Assembly (NCBI GenBank): GCA_016926695.1
Contig: JAFGOB010000134.1
Location: 1-52,703 of the forward strand
Origin: Dehalococcoidales bacterium
GTDB taxonomy: Bacteria; Chloroflexota; Dehalococcoidia; Dehalococcoidales; UBA3254
DNA: 52,703 bases
Direction of reading: 5' to 3'
The notes under the pieces were generated by a model. The model was not told the origin of the DNA. It saw only the letters and a program-made list of their open reading frames with translations, and did not search any database. A program made the position numbers and the translations under genes. Of this stretch, positions 26,504 through 34,381 are shown one piece after another. The stretch's first letter is position 1; the number at the start of each line of letters is the position of its first letter.

Positions 26504-27553
26504 TTACCTCACAATGATTTTTCCCCTGGGCTCATCCACGATTTCGCCGATAATGGCGGCGTCATCAACTCCGCCGTTATGCAGAGCGCTCAGCAGAGCA
26601 GAGGCATTACCGGAAGGAAGCGAAATCAGCAATCCTCCCGAAGTCTGGGGGTCGAAAAGAATATCATTGATATAAACCGGAAGATCTTCAGAGATCTTTA
26701 CCATGGCTTTCCGGTATTCCCGATTACGGTGCGTTCCGCCGGGGACCAGTCCCATTTCAGCCAGTTCTCTGGCTTCAGGGAAGTAAGGCACGTCGTTAGC
26801 ATTTATGATAATACCGACGCCGGTATCTTCAATCATTTCACAGGCATGTCCGATCAGCCCGAATCCGGTTACGTCGGTACAGGCGTTTACACCGCTGATC
26901 TGCATAAGCTCGGAGGCTTTCTTATTCAGTGTGGACATGCAGCGGACTGCCTTGTCAACCGCTGACCGTTCCGCCATTTCACCTTTCAGCGCGGTATTAA
27001 TTATACCTACACCCAGCGGCTTGGTTAGTATCAGTTTATCACCGGGCCGGCATCCGGTGTTTCGAATAACCTTTGAAGGGTGTATTGTACCGGTGACGGA
27101 TAGTCCGTATTTAAGCTCATTGTCTTCCACGCTGTGTCCGCCTACCAGGATGACTCCGGCTTCCAGCATCTTGTCCAGGCCGCCTTTAAGGATATCCCTT
27201 AATACCGAAATATCCATGGTCTTAACGGGAAAACAGACGATATTCATTGCGGTCAGCGGTTTTCCGCCTTTGGCATAGACATCGCTGAGCGAATTGGCAA
27301 CAGCTATCTGTCCGAACTGGTAGGGATCGTCCACGATGGGTGTAAAAAAATCAACCGTCTGGACTATCGCCAGTTCGTCACTCAGTTTATAGACGCCGGC
27401 ATCCTCCGACCTTTCCATCCCGATAATCAGGTTCGGATCGGTCATGACCGGCAGACCTTCCAATGCACGGGCCAGGTCCCCTGGCCCTATTTTACAGGCT
27501 CAGCCTGCACCGCTTACCGTCTCTGTCAGACGTGGTTTCTTCTGTTCTTCCAT
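26504..27553 (-). CDS. selD: SelD, selenide water dikinase, itself a selenoprotein
   Basis: SelD uses ATP to convert selenide to selenophosphate, the selenium donor for Sec-tRNA and selenouridine. From ATG at 27553 the frame contains TGA (27500-27502) at codon 18, giving GAG-U-ACKIGPGDLARAL, exactly the position of the catalytic Cys/Sec before the conserved Lys. A reading that begins only after the UGA would lose the catalytic site. The full product is 349 residues, the usual length. Later marks are MNIVCFP, GGHSVEDNELKYG, DVTGFGLIGHA and DPQTSGGLL. It lies 14 bases after yedF in the selenium operon. A perfect hairpin follows the UGA. Confidence 0.95.
27469..27487 (-). promoter_or_regulatory. 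SECIS-like hairpin after the selD UGA
   Basis: On the minus strand GGGCCAGG/CCTGGCCC pair perfectly (8 bp) around the loop GGA. The loop begins 20 bases after the UGA with G in its first two positions. Confidence 0.7.
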
Positions 27554-27567
27554 CCCTGTGCTTCCAA

Positions 27568-28146
27568 CTATATTTTAATCACCTTGGCGGAAGAGAGCAA
27601 TGTATCTACCGTATCGTACATGTTGGTAACGGACCCTACTTTAAGCTTGTCCTTCAATTGATAGTAATCGAGACAGGTACCGCAGGAAAATATTTCCACT
27701 CCCGCATCTTCTAGCAGCCTGAGGCTGTCCAGTACATCGGACCCTTCGGTTGTCAAACGTACCCCATCGTTCAGGAACAACAGCCTGGCAGGTCTGGGTT
27801 CAGCGTCCCACAGTGTGTTAAGGAAGGCTTTCATAAGTATCTCACCCAGTTGACGGTCGCCGGTTCCCAGGACGTCGGAAGTAATAAGGACTGCATCTTT
27901 ACTTTGCTTGGGCGAAACCGACGTTGATGTTTGTTCTTTATGTATATGTATAGTAAACAGGCCGTCGCTTTCATTGACGATGACTTTGCATCCCTGGCTC
28001 TCGGCGAAACGCTTAACGTTTTGACATCCTTCCGCACGTTCGATTACAACGTGAAGCTCTCCGCTTTCCATCTCCTCCAGGGCTTTTTTTGTTTTTACAA
28101 CCGGAAGAGGGCAACTTAGCCCCCGGACATCAAGTTCTTTAACCAT
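27568..28146 (-). CDS. yedF: YedF, selenium metabolism sulfurtransferase-like protein
   Basis: This 192-residue protein has an N-terminal TusA-like domain (DVRGLSCPLPVVKTKKAL, with the CPxP motif at residues 11-14) and a C-terminal DsrE-like domain (VLGTGDRQLGEILMKAFLNTL, FSCGTCLDYY). This two-domain form is the selenium-linked YedF, usually next to selD. The likely role is handling selenium as a persulfide-like selenol carrier, which is family inference. The ATG has AAGGAGA upstream. The gene is preceded by a free-standing TusA-like gene and followed by selD. Confidence 0.9.
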   Translation of the reverse strand: MVKELDVRGLSCPLPVVKTKKALEEMESGELHVVIERAEGCQNVKRFAESQGCKVIVNESDGLFTIHIHKEQTSTSVSPKQSKDAVLITSDVLGTGDRQLGEILMKAFLNTLWDAEPRPARLLFLNDGVRLTTEGSDVLDSLRLLEDAGVEIFSCGTCLDYYQLKDKLKVGSVTNMYDTVDTLLSSAKVIKI

Positions 28147-28156
28147 TGTTATCTCC

Positions 28157-28375
28157 TTATTTGGCAGGCGGCGTCAGGATGAGCCGGTATTCACCGGATA
28201 CCTCTTCGACCTTAACGGAATATCCCTGATTCTCAGCCAGTCTGGAGACGTTTTCTCTGGAAACGGCTGTTTCGAGAAGCACGTTAAGCACCTGGCCAGG
28301 ATTGTTTTCTATAGCTTTCTTGGTACGGACCACCGGTACGGGACAGGAAAAACCCCGAACATCAACTTCTATCAT
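28157..28375 (-). CDS. TusA-like sulfur/selenium carrier
   Basis: This 72-residue protein has DVRGFSCPVPVVRTKKAIE at its start, with the CPxP active cysteine. The start is the ATG at 28375, eight bases after AAGGAGG; its ATG overlaps the TGA of the preceding kinase-like gene (ATGA). It closely resembles the N-terminal domain of YedF, the next gene. Having both a stand-alone TusA and the fused form in one operon suggests division of labour in passing sulfur or selenium. Confidence 0.88.
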   Translation of the reverse strand: MIEVDVRGFSCPVPVVRTKKAIENNPGQVLNVLLETAVSRENVSRLAENQGYSVKVEEVSGEYRLILTPPAK

Positions 28376-29271
28376 TGCTGATTTCCTCCTTTTACGTAGC
28401 AGACATTGCTCCACTGACAAAGGTAATCCTTAAAAACAAACGGCAACTGGTCAATAATTTCTTTAACCCTGGTAGCAGGGGTAGCTTGGGCATATTTCCC
28501 CGCCATACGATTTGCCCTTGATGCTATGATAGCCGCTTCATGGGTCTCCAGTTCTGCATAGACCAGGGCTGATACAATACCGGTAATAGTATCTCCGGTA
28601 CCCCCGATAGGTTCCAGCTCCGGAACATCAGGTTCCGAAATTGTATCCAGAACATGGCCTTCTTTGATAACATAGTCCGTTGATCCCTTGACAAGCAGCA
28701 GTCTGGCGGCGCCATGGTTTTTATAAGCTGTTTTAGCCAGGTCGGGGGTCTGAGATATATCGGTCTCGAAGAGGTGCCTGGCAATATAAGCGGGATGAGT
28801 TGCCTCCGGATCCGCCAGGAAAGCTATTTCCGTAGCATCAGGGGTAAAAATATCAAAAGAACCGGCCATCCCTGCCGCCTTGGCGGAATACATGGAGGCG
28901 GCATCCGCCACCATCAGCGGTCGCTTTTTGCATTTATCTATGGCTTTACATAACTGACGTGTCTGGGACATGTCCGGCAGCCAGTAGTGCAAAGCCAGTA
29001 CATCCGGTGAAAGTTCGCCTGCATGGTCAATCAGGTACTGGTACAGCTCCCGGCTTCCCTTCCCTTCCCCGATATCTCCCGCGATTAGAACGAAAGGGGC
29101 GTCAATTCCGAGATAGGTTGTAGTAGCAAGAGCGGCGCTGATCATCGCACCGGTTCCCTGGGTACGGGGGACTTTTTTGCCATCGATCACTATAAGGTCA
29201 TTCTCAAGCGTTACCTTGCCCATGACAAGAGGCATATCTTTAATCGGGACAGTTCCGGCAATAATCATCAT
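28372..29271 (-). CDS. Ribokinase-like fold protein, NAD(P)H-hydrate dehydratase related
   Basis: The 299-residue product resembles the C-terminal YjeF/ribokinase-like dehydratase group: VLIAGDIGEGKGSRELYQYL, FDIFTPDATEIAFLAD and IGGTGDTITGIVSAL (the GxGD active-site loop). Such proteins often appear inside selenium operons without a proven selenium role, so the function here is unknown. The ATG overlaps the TGA of the preceding DUF3343 gene. No signal peptide is present. Confidence 0.75.
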   Translation of the reverse strand: MMIIAGTVPIKDMPLVMGKVTLENDLIVIDGKKVPRTQGTGAMISAALATTTYLGIDAPFVLIAGDIGEGKGSRELYQYLIDHAGELSPDVLALHYWLPDMSQTRQLCKAIDKCKKRPLMVADAASMYSAKAAGMAGSFDIFTPDATEIAFLADPEATHPAYIARHLFETDISQTPDLAKTAYKNHGAARLLLVKGSTDYVIKEGHVLDTISEPDVPELEPIGGTGDTITGIVSALVYAELETHEAAIIASRANRMAGKYAQATPATRVKEIIDQLPFVFKDYLCQWSNVCYVKGGNQQ

Positions 29272-29810
29272 TTCGCGTCATCTCCCGGATAAAGAGTAAG
29301 GCATTCTTCAAAAGCCCTTTCGAGATTCAAGGCACAAAGGGTAAAGCCAAGGTCTTTGGGCCTCCTGGCTTCTGAAAGCCTCTTGTCTATCAGTTCAGCA
29401 TGAAGATAGGGAATATCGGGGCATCCCCCTCCGGAAATATTTACGATAATGCCGCTGGCTTTATCGTACGTAATTTTCATATTTCCGGCTTTAACCATGA
29501 TCCATTGACCGAAGTCTGTAACCTTTACAATATCCAGAAGGGGCGCAGTTTTTATTCTCAGCGGATCGATACTGACATAGTTGATATTTTTCTCTCTGAG
29601 CTTTCGTTCTATGCCGGGCTGTTCCACCAGGTTGATTTCTACGGCGAGGTCACACCCTTTGCGAAGTTCAGGCGGAGGCGCTACCAGTTTGACCGTATAA
29701 CCGGCGCCTTTGAGCGCTTTCTCCGCCAGCATGGCATGCTGCACTTCGTCGAAAAGAACCAGGCCACCGCCCTCGAATTTTACTTTATTCTGTTTTTTTA
29801 GAAGCTCCAT
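29268..29810 (-). CDS. DUF3343-type putative Se/S carrier protein
   Basis: The 180-residue product has an N-terminal DUF3343 domain (GGGLVLFDEVQHAMLAEKALKGAGY, VAPPPELRKGCDLAVEI), which occurs mostly in selenium-using bacteria. The Cys in RKGCDLAVE is its likely carrier residue. The C-terminal half (ISGGGCPDIPYLHAELI) is an extension I do not recognise and it adds another Cys. The start is the ATG at 29810, nine bases after AAGGG; a TTG at 29816 is less likely. It lies 12 bases after yedE. Confidence 0.8.
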   Translation of the reverse strand: MELLKKQNKVKFEGGGLVLFDEVQHAMLAEKALKGAGYTVKLVAPPPELRKGCDLAVEINLVEQPGIERKLREKNINYVSIDPLRIKTAPLLDIVKVTDFGQWIMVKAGNMKITYDKASGIIVNISGGGCPDIPYLHAELIDKRLSEARRPKDLGFTLCALNLERAFEECLTLYPGDDAK

Positions 29811-29822
29811 AACCAATCACCC

Positions 29823-30899
29823 TTATATCTTTTCTCTCATAAAGAAACCGATGACAATGCAAAACACCCAACCTGTTATCACTGCCGCAGGTCCCCATGT
29901 TCCGACCCCGCTGCCGCTTGAAGCCGCCAGGAAATTGTGGGAAATGGCAGCCCCGGCCAGATAACCCAGCACGGTAACTCCGGCATCGGTATCGCCCTCC
30001 CCGGAAAGCACAAGATTGCGCAGCGGGCATCCGCCTATTAGAGTGGCGGCCAGGCCCAGGAGACCCATGCCGAAGAAATTCCATAAATGGTCTGTATGAG
30101 CGACCGGCTGGTCGGTGAATCCCCAGTGATACAATCCGCCGGAGCCGAAATTCCCTGCGGCGTAGTTGGCGATCAGCGCTGCTACGAAGAAGGCTATGAT
30201 ACCGCTGATCAGGTGGAAGTCCTTGACCAGGAATATATCGCGCCAGGCGCCGACAGAGCAGAACCTGGTACGCTGTGCCATAAAACCTACCAGGAGTCCG
30301 ATAACCAGACCTACCGCCAGCGGGACGTACATTGACCCCGGACCTTTTTCACTGGTGGTAATGAAGGCTGGATTGAGGATAGCCAGAATCAAAAAACCCA
30401 GCATGATAACCGGCATTATCCATCCCGCAATGGGACGCATTTTTATCGCCCTGCCCAGATTGAAACCATTCCTCAAGAAGTAAATACCGACCAGTATACC
30501 AAATATCATACCGGCTAAAGCCGGAATTCCGTTAAGATCGCCGCCGGCAAGCCGCAGAAGCATTCTGATAGGGCAGCCGAGAAACGCCAGAGCGCCGATC
30601 ATGACAAATATGGCAAGCACAAACCTGATAATGGGTGATGCTCCGCCCCTGGGCCGCCACTCCCGAAAAGCAAAGGCGGTGACAAATGCCCCCAGCGTAA
30701 AACCCATTATTTCAGGACGGAGATATTGGACCACGGAGGCCTGGTGAATATTTATAGCGCCTGCGATATCGCGCAGGAAGCAGGCAACGCATATACCCAT
30801 ATTGGGGGGATTGCCCCAGTTTACGGCAAGAGCACCAAGTGCGCCGAAAATTAGACCTGCAAGAATGATTTTTGTTCTTGACGTCCATAAACGATTCAA
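29823..30899 (-). CDS. yedE: YedE-family putative selenium transporter
   Basis: This 358-residue membrane protein has about ten helices and the YeeE/YedE cysteine motifs: MGICVACFLRD (about 34-44), FLGCPIRM (about 106), TRFCSVGAWRD (about 211) and GGCPLRNLVLSG (about 288). The selenium-linked branch is thought to import selenium compounds, whereas the related YeeE branch takes up thiosulfate. It starts at TTG, preceded by AAGGAGA at good spacing. It is the first gene of the selenium operon, behind a structured leader. Confidence 0.88.
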   Translation of the reverse strand: MNRLWTSRTKIILAGLIFGALGALAVNWGNPPNMGICVACFLRDIAGAINIHQASVVQYLRPEIMGFTLGAFVTAFAFREWRPRGGASPIIRFVLAIFVMIGALAFLGCPIRMLLRLAGGDLNGIPALAGMIFGILVGIYFLRNGFNLGRAIKMRPIAGWIMPVIMLGFLILAILNPAFITTSEKGPGSMYVPLAVGLVIGLLVGFMAQRTRFCSVGAWRDIFLVKDFHLISGIIAFFVAALIANYAAGNFGSGGLYHWGFTDQPVAHTDHLWNFFGMGLLGLAATLIGGCPLRNLVLSGEGDTDAGVTVLGYLAGAAISHNFLAASSGSGVGTWGPAAVITGWVFCIVIGFFMREKI

Positions 30900-30958
30900 A
30901 ATTCGCTCTCCTTGTATATTTTTATGAAAACCGCTGTTGAGGAATTTCTGTCCGGGTC

Positions 30959-31070
30959 GCCCGCCGGTGCGCCGGGCAGACTGCGCAAGTAGCAGCCTGA
31001 ACTTTGTTCAGGACGGTGATCGAGATTTGCTCGTCTGAGGCTAAACCGGCCGCTCGACTCAGTTTTAATT
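30959..31070 (-). promoter_or_regulatory. Multi-hairpin leader upstream of the selenium operon
   Basis: On the transcribed (minus) strand four or more stem-loops follow one another: CGAG/CTCG (31021-31033), a perfect 7-bp stem CCTGAAC/GTTCAGG (30996-31012), CTGC/GCAG (30981-30995) and GCCCG/CGGGC (30959-30977). An outer CTGAG/CTCAG pairing lies at about 31037-31062. It ends about 60 bases before the yedE TTG. It fits no riboswitch class I know and is neither a tRNA nor a T-box. Confidence 0.5.
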
Positions 31071-31190
31071 ATTCGTGGTGACACAGATAAATGGCATGGA
31101 AGATCATTTTTAAACTAATATGCTTCATCCTGAAGAAAAATATAATTTCAGCGCATAGCCACACCTCCTGTTACCGCATTGGAGGGGAAA

Positions 31191-31219
31191 TTGTTTTCAA
31201 AATTGGCTTCCGATATAAT
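31191..31219 (+). promoter_or_regulatory. Promoter of the LysR regulator gene
   Basis: TTGTTT (31191-31196) and TATAAT (31214-31219) are spaced 17 bases apart. The transcript would start near 31226. Confidence 0.55.
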
Positions 31220-31252
31220 AATATGATCTTACAAAATTTTAGCATAAGCAAA

Positions 31253-31267
31253 ATATTGGTGCAATAT
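31253..31267 (+). promoter_or_regulatory. LysR-type T-N11-A operator
   Basis: ATATTG-GTG-CAATAT is a perfect 6-bp inverted repeat and satisfies T-N11-A (31254 and 31266). It lies 25 bases before the lysR ATG, within the divergent region shared with the selenium operon. Confidence 0.6.
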
Positions 31268-31292
31268 AAAAAAAACTTATGGATAAGCAGAG

Positions 31293-32180
31293 ATGAACCT
31301 GGATTATCTCAGGACTTTTATTGAAGTAAGTAAACAGGGTAGTTTTTCGGAAGTAGCCAGGAAACTATCGATAAGCCAGCCGGCGGTATCATTTCAAATC
31401 CAGAGACTTGAACAGGAGCTTGGCGTCCGACTGATAGATCGCCGGCAGAAAACACTGGCGCTGACAGAAGAGGGTAAGCGTTTCCTGGCCTTTGCCGGTC
31501 AATGTGATAGGGACTACCAGTATATGGCGCATGATCTAGAACAGATGAAAGAAGAAATTACGGGCAATCTTTCCATTGCAGCAAGTACTATACCCGGAGA
31601 TTTCATACTTCCTACTGTTCTCAGTGAATTCAAAAGACGCCATCCGTCTGTGAATATCCAGGTGGCAATCACTGATTCCGTAAATGTTATAGAGGCGGTA
31701 AAAAGCGAAAAATATGATATCGGGTTCTGCGGTATGCCTCCTGAATCGCAGGACCTGATAGCAATGAAAGTCGCTGAAGATGAGATCGTACTTATTGTTT
31801 TTCCGGGGCATCCTTTTGCCGCAAGAGAGAGCATTTCCATCCAGGAAATTATTGATGAGCCGCTGATTTTCAGGGAGCCGACATCAGGAACGCATAGAAA
31901 TGTTAAGGCCCTGCTGCTAAATGCAGGATTTGACCTGGACCAGTGCAGGCCGGCGCTTGTTTTAGGTACGACCGAATCAATCATCACCGCGGTCGAGGCC
32001 GGTTCAGGTATCGCCTTTGTATCGAACATGGCCATAAAAAAGAGTTTAGCCCTCGGTCTGGTCAGGTCCGTGGCGATCAAGGAATTAAATTTAAAGAGAA
32101 ATTTCTGGTGTGTATATAGAAAGCAAATGCTGACTTCACGATTGATAGATGAATTCGTTGCTTTTGTCAGGGAAAAGTAA
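31293..32180 (+). CDS. LysR family regulator, probably of the selenium genes
   Basis: The 295-residue product has the winged-helix domain at the start (TFIEVSKQGSFSEVARKLSISQPAVSFQIQRLEQELG) and a LysR effector domain from about 90, with GTHRNVKALL and EAGSGIAFVS. It is divergent from the selenium operon, and a LysR branch linked to selenium metabolism is known, so it probably controls yedE and onward. A T-N11-A palindrome sits just upstream. It ends 26 bases from the convergent activase gene. The effector is unknown. Confidence 0.85.
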   Translation: MNLDYLRTFIEVSKQGSFSEVARKLSISQPAVSFQIQRLEQELGVRLIDRRQKTLALTEEGKRFLAFAGQCDRDYQYMAHDLEQMKEEITGNLSIAASTIPGDFILPTVLSEFKRRHPSVNIQVAITDSVNVIEAVKSEKYDIGFCGMPPESQDLIAMKVAEDEIVLIVFPGHPFAARESISIQEIIDEPLIFREPTSGTHRNVKALLLNAGFDLDQCRPALVLGTTESIITAVEAGSGIAFVSNMAIKKSLALGLVRSVAIKELNLKRNFWCVYRKQMLTSRLIDEFVAFVREK

Positions 32181-32206
32181 ATACAGGCTTTATCCGCTTT
32201 TTACAC

Positions 32207-32986
32207 TCAGGTTTTAAGGTGTTCGCTCTGAGCGAGTAAAGCTGCTCCCAGAGCGCCGGTAATCTGAGGTTCCGGCGGAATGATGCATTTTATATTCCCG
32301 AGCTCTTCCAGGGCTTTACGAACTCCGGTGTTTTTGGCCACTCCTCCGGTAAATATAGTCTCCTTCTCAAGCCTGATGCCTGAGCCCATTATGATAACCC
32401 TGCTGGCAATAGCCCTGTGTATCCCCGCGATCAGGTCTTCCACGGCTTTGCCCTGCGCACGGAGAGATACCACCTCGGTTTCCGCGAATACCGTGCAGGT
32501 ACTGCTTATATTGCACAAATTTCTGCTGGTCAGGGACATCGGCCCCATTTCTTCTAGTTTCAGACCCAGGACGTGGGCCATCACTTCGAGGAACCTGCCC
32601 GTTCCCGCGGCGCATTTATCATTCATGACGAAATCGGTAACCTTGCCTTTGTCATTTATCCTGATTACCTTGCTATCCTGGGCGCCGATATCGATGATGG
32701 TCCTGGCATCCGGAAACAGGAAATGAATACCGGCGGCATGACAGATGATCTCGGTATTTGTCTTTGATGCGAACGGGACGGCATCGCGTCCGTAACCGGT
32801 TGATATCACACTGTCCAGGTCGCGTAAAGATAGTCCGGCCTTATTCAAAGCCTGGCCGGTAACCAGTTCCACCGTTCTGACGACATCGCTGCTTACAGGT
32901 ACCACTGAACTGGCAGCAATCTTGCCGCCATCGAGTATTACCACCTTGGCCGTGCCCGCACCTATATCAATCCCCGCTACCGGCAT
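32207..32986 (-). CDS. Acyl-CoA dehydratase activase (BadF/BadG/BcrA/HgdC family)
   Basis: The 259-residue product is an ASKHA-fold ATPase, beginning GIDIGAGTAKVVILD (phosphate 1 loop), with DIGAQDSKVI near 97 and FTGGVAKN near 214. Two cysteines (NDKCAAGTGRF and SSTCTVF) hold the bridging 4Fe-4S cluster of the homodimer. It would use ATP hydrolysis to push one electron into the partner dehydratase. Its ATG lies 2 bases after the stop of the upstream subunit gene. The substrate is undefined. Confidence 0.88.
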   Translation of the reverse strand: MPVAGIDIGAGTAKVVILDGGKIAASSVVPVSSDVVRTVELVTGQALNKAGLSLRDLDSVISTGYGRDAVPFASKTNTEIICHAAGIHFLFPDARTIIDIGAQDSKVIRINDKGKVTDFVMNDKCAAGTGRFLEVMAHVLGLKLEEMGPMSLTSRNLCNISSTCTVFAETEVVSLRAQGKAVEDLIAGIHRAIASRVIIMGSGIRLEKETIFTGGVAKNTGVRKALEELGNIKCIIPPEPQITGALGAALLAQSEHLKT

Positions 32987-32988
32987 GT

Positions 32989-34377
32989 TTAACCTATCCT
33001 TTCCCTTGCCGCTTTGTCGTTTTTGATCATCTCGGCAAAAGTCTCTAATCTGGTACTCATTTGTTGCGTATTATAGCTCCTGAAATCGCAGTAATCTCCG
33101 TCCAGCAGCAGTACCGGAATGCCCATTTCTTTTTCTATAACCTCTTTGGCCTTGAGGGGGAAAATACTGTACTGTCGGCAGGAATAGTGACGGAAAAATA
33201 TTACGCCGTCCACATTTGACTGCTTGACCGCTTCTTTTAACTGAATGATGTAAGCAAGGCTGGAATAATTAGCGCCTCTGCCCCGCATCTGGGAGGCGGC
33301 TACGTCTTCCCAGAGGTCCGTATAGACCGGTTGAGAGGGATCTTTCGGTGCGGCAGCGGCTGTAACGCAGGCGGCCAGCCCCAGTTCACGGATGGTATCC
33401 GCCAGAGACGGGTCATGAGGGATCATTACCAGCATAACCCTGGGAGCGCCTTTCTTTACTATTCCCTGGCCCGCTGCCACTCTCTTTTTAAGGTCATCCA
33501 GCAGGGTATTGAGTACACCGGGTCCCTCTTTCAACCCTCGTCCGATACAGTTAAGGGAGAAGGCCAGGTGATAGTCATTCTGACTGAATGGCAAGGGGTC
33601 CGTTTTCCGCAGCTCCTGTATTTGTCCGCAGATATAGTTAAGACTATCAGCGATGCCAACGGCCTTTCGTACTTCATCATCGGGCAGCTCCAAGCCGGTC
33701 AACTGCTTGTACTTTTCTATGCAGTTTTTCATTTCGATAGAAAAATACTCCACTTTCCTGGGGTTGATGTCTTCAGGCCAGCGATGGCCTCTTTCATCAA
33801 TGAGATTATCTACATAAGCCACAGGTATACCGTACAGTTCATGTAAGAGTTGATCGGTGGCCGGCGTAAGATCACATAGAAAACAGGAGGGAATCAGTAA
33901 ATCCGGCATGGGAACTAACCCCTTGACAATCGATCCCAGACGGGTCTGCAAATAAGAACAGAAGGCTATACCGGGAGACAGGCCGGTCTTTTCCGCGGTT
34001 TCCAGAACAGGGATTATTTTATCAAACATGAGGTTTACAGTGTTGCTTATTACGATATCGGGTGAGGCGCAGTATACATCATCCGATGTTAAGGCCAGCG
34101 CAGCCACCATTTGAGGAATTGGAGGGTAGCTCACGTATATTATCTTTTTGCCTTCTTCCCTGGCGAGCACCATGTCTACAAGCTCTTTAAGCCATAATCC
34201 CATAACTTTACGCATACCGGGTAGTTCGACGTCAAAATATTTTATAAGTTTGGCTTTCGCCCTTTCTATATCACTATCGTCTATGCCAAGAATGCCGAAC
34301 GCTCTCTCGATTCTCGGCTCTTCCTTGTTTATCTGTTCCGGTTCAAAACCGCACAGTTTTAAAAACTCAGAATCCAT
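32989..34377 (-). CDS. 2-hydroxyacyl-CoA dehydratase-like subunit (BcrC/HgdB family)
   Basis: The 462-residue product belongs to the HgdB/BcrB/BadD-type group. The C-terminal signature HYSCRQYSIFPLKAKEV...GIPVLLLDGDYCDFRSYNT is clear, along with PSCFLCDLTPATDQ in the middle; these cysteines would hold a 4Fe-4S cluster. The start is the ATG at 34377 with AAGGAG seven bases upstream. An earlier in-frame ATG (34452) lies inside the upstream gene and is unlikely. It is longer than usual subunits (about 380-430). Together with the next-door subunit and activase it forms a reductase/dehydratase module for an unknown substrate. Confidence 0.82.
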   Translation of the reverse strand: MDSEFLKLCGFEPEQINKEEPRIERAFGILGIDDSDIERAKAKLIKYFDVELPGMRKVMGLWLKELVDMVLAREEGKKIIYVSYPPIPQMVAALALTSDDVYCASPDIVISNTVNLMFDKIIPVLETAEKTGLSPGIAFCSYLQTRLGSIVKGLVPMPDLLIPSCFLCDLTPATDQLLHELYGIPVAYVDNLIDERGHRWPEDINPRKVEYFSIEMKNCIEKYKQLTGLELPDDEVRKAVGIADSLNYICGQIQELRKTDPLPFSQNDYHLAFSLNCIGRGLKEGPGVLNTLLDDLKKRVAAGQGIVKKGAPRVMLVMIPHDPSLADTIRELGLAACVTAAAAPKDPSQPVYTDLWEDVAASQMRGRGANYSSLAYIIQLKEAVKQSNVDGVIFFRHYSCRQYSIFPLKAKEVIEKEMGIPVLLLDGDYCDFRSYNTQQMSTRLETFAEMIKNDKAARERIG

Positions 34378-34381
34378 CCCT

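Noticed and set aside
26504..27463. SelD starting at the Met after the UGA
   Set aside because: This would remove the catalytic GAGUACK site and the frame extends cleanly to an upstream ATG.
30959..31070. Selenocysteine tRNA gene (selC) upstream of yedE
   Set aside because: The hairpins do not form a cloverleaf with an acceptor stem and CCA end, and no TCA anticodon arm fits; the plus-strand GCTCGACTC only superficially resembles a T-loop.
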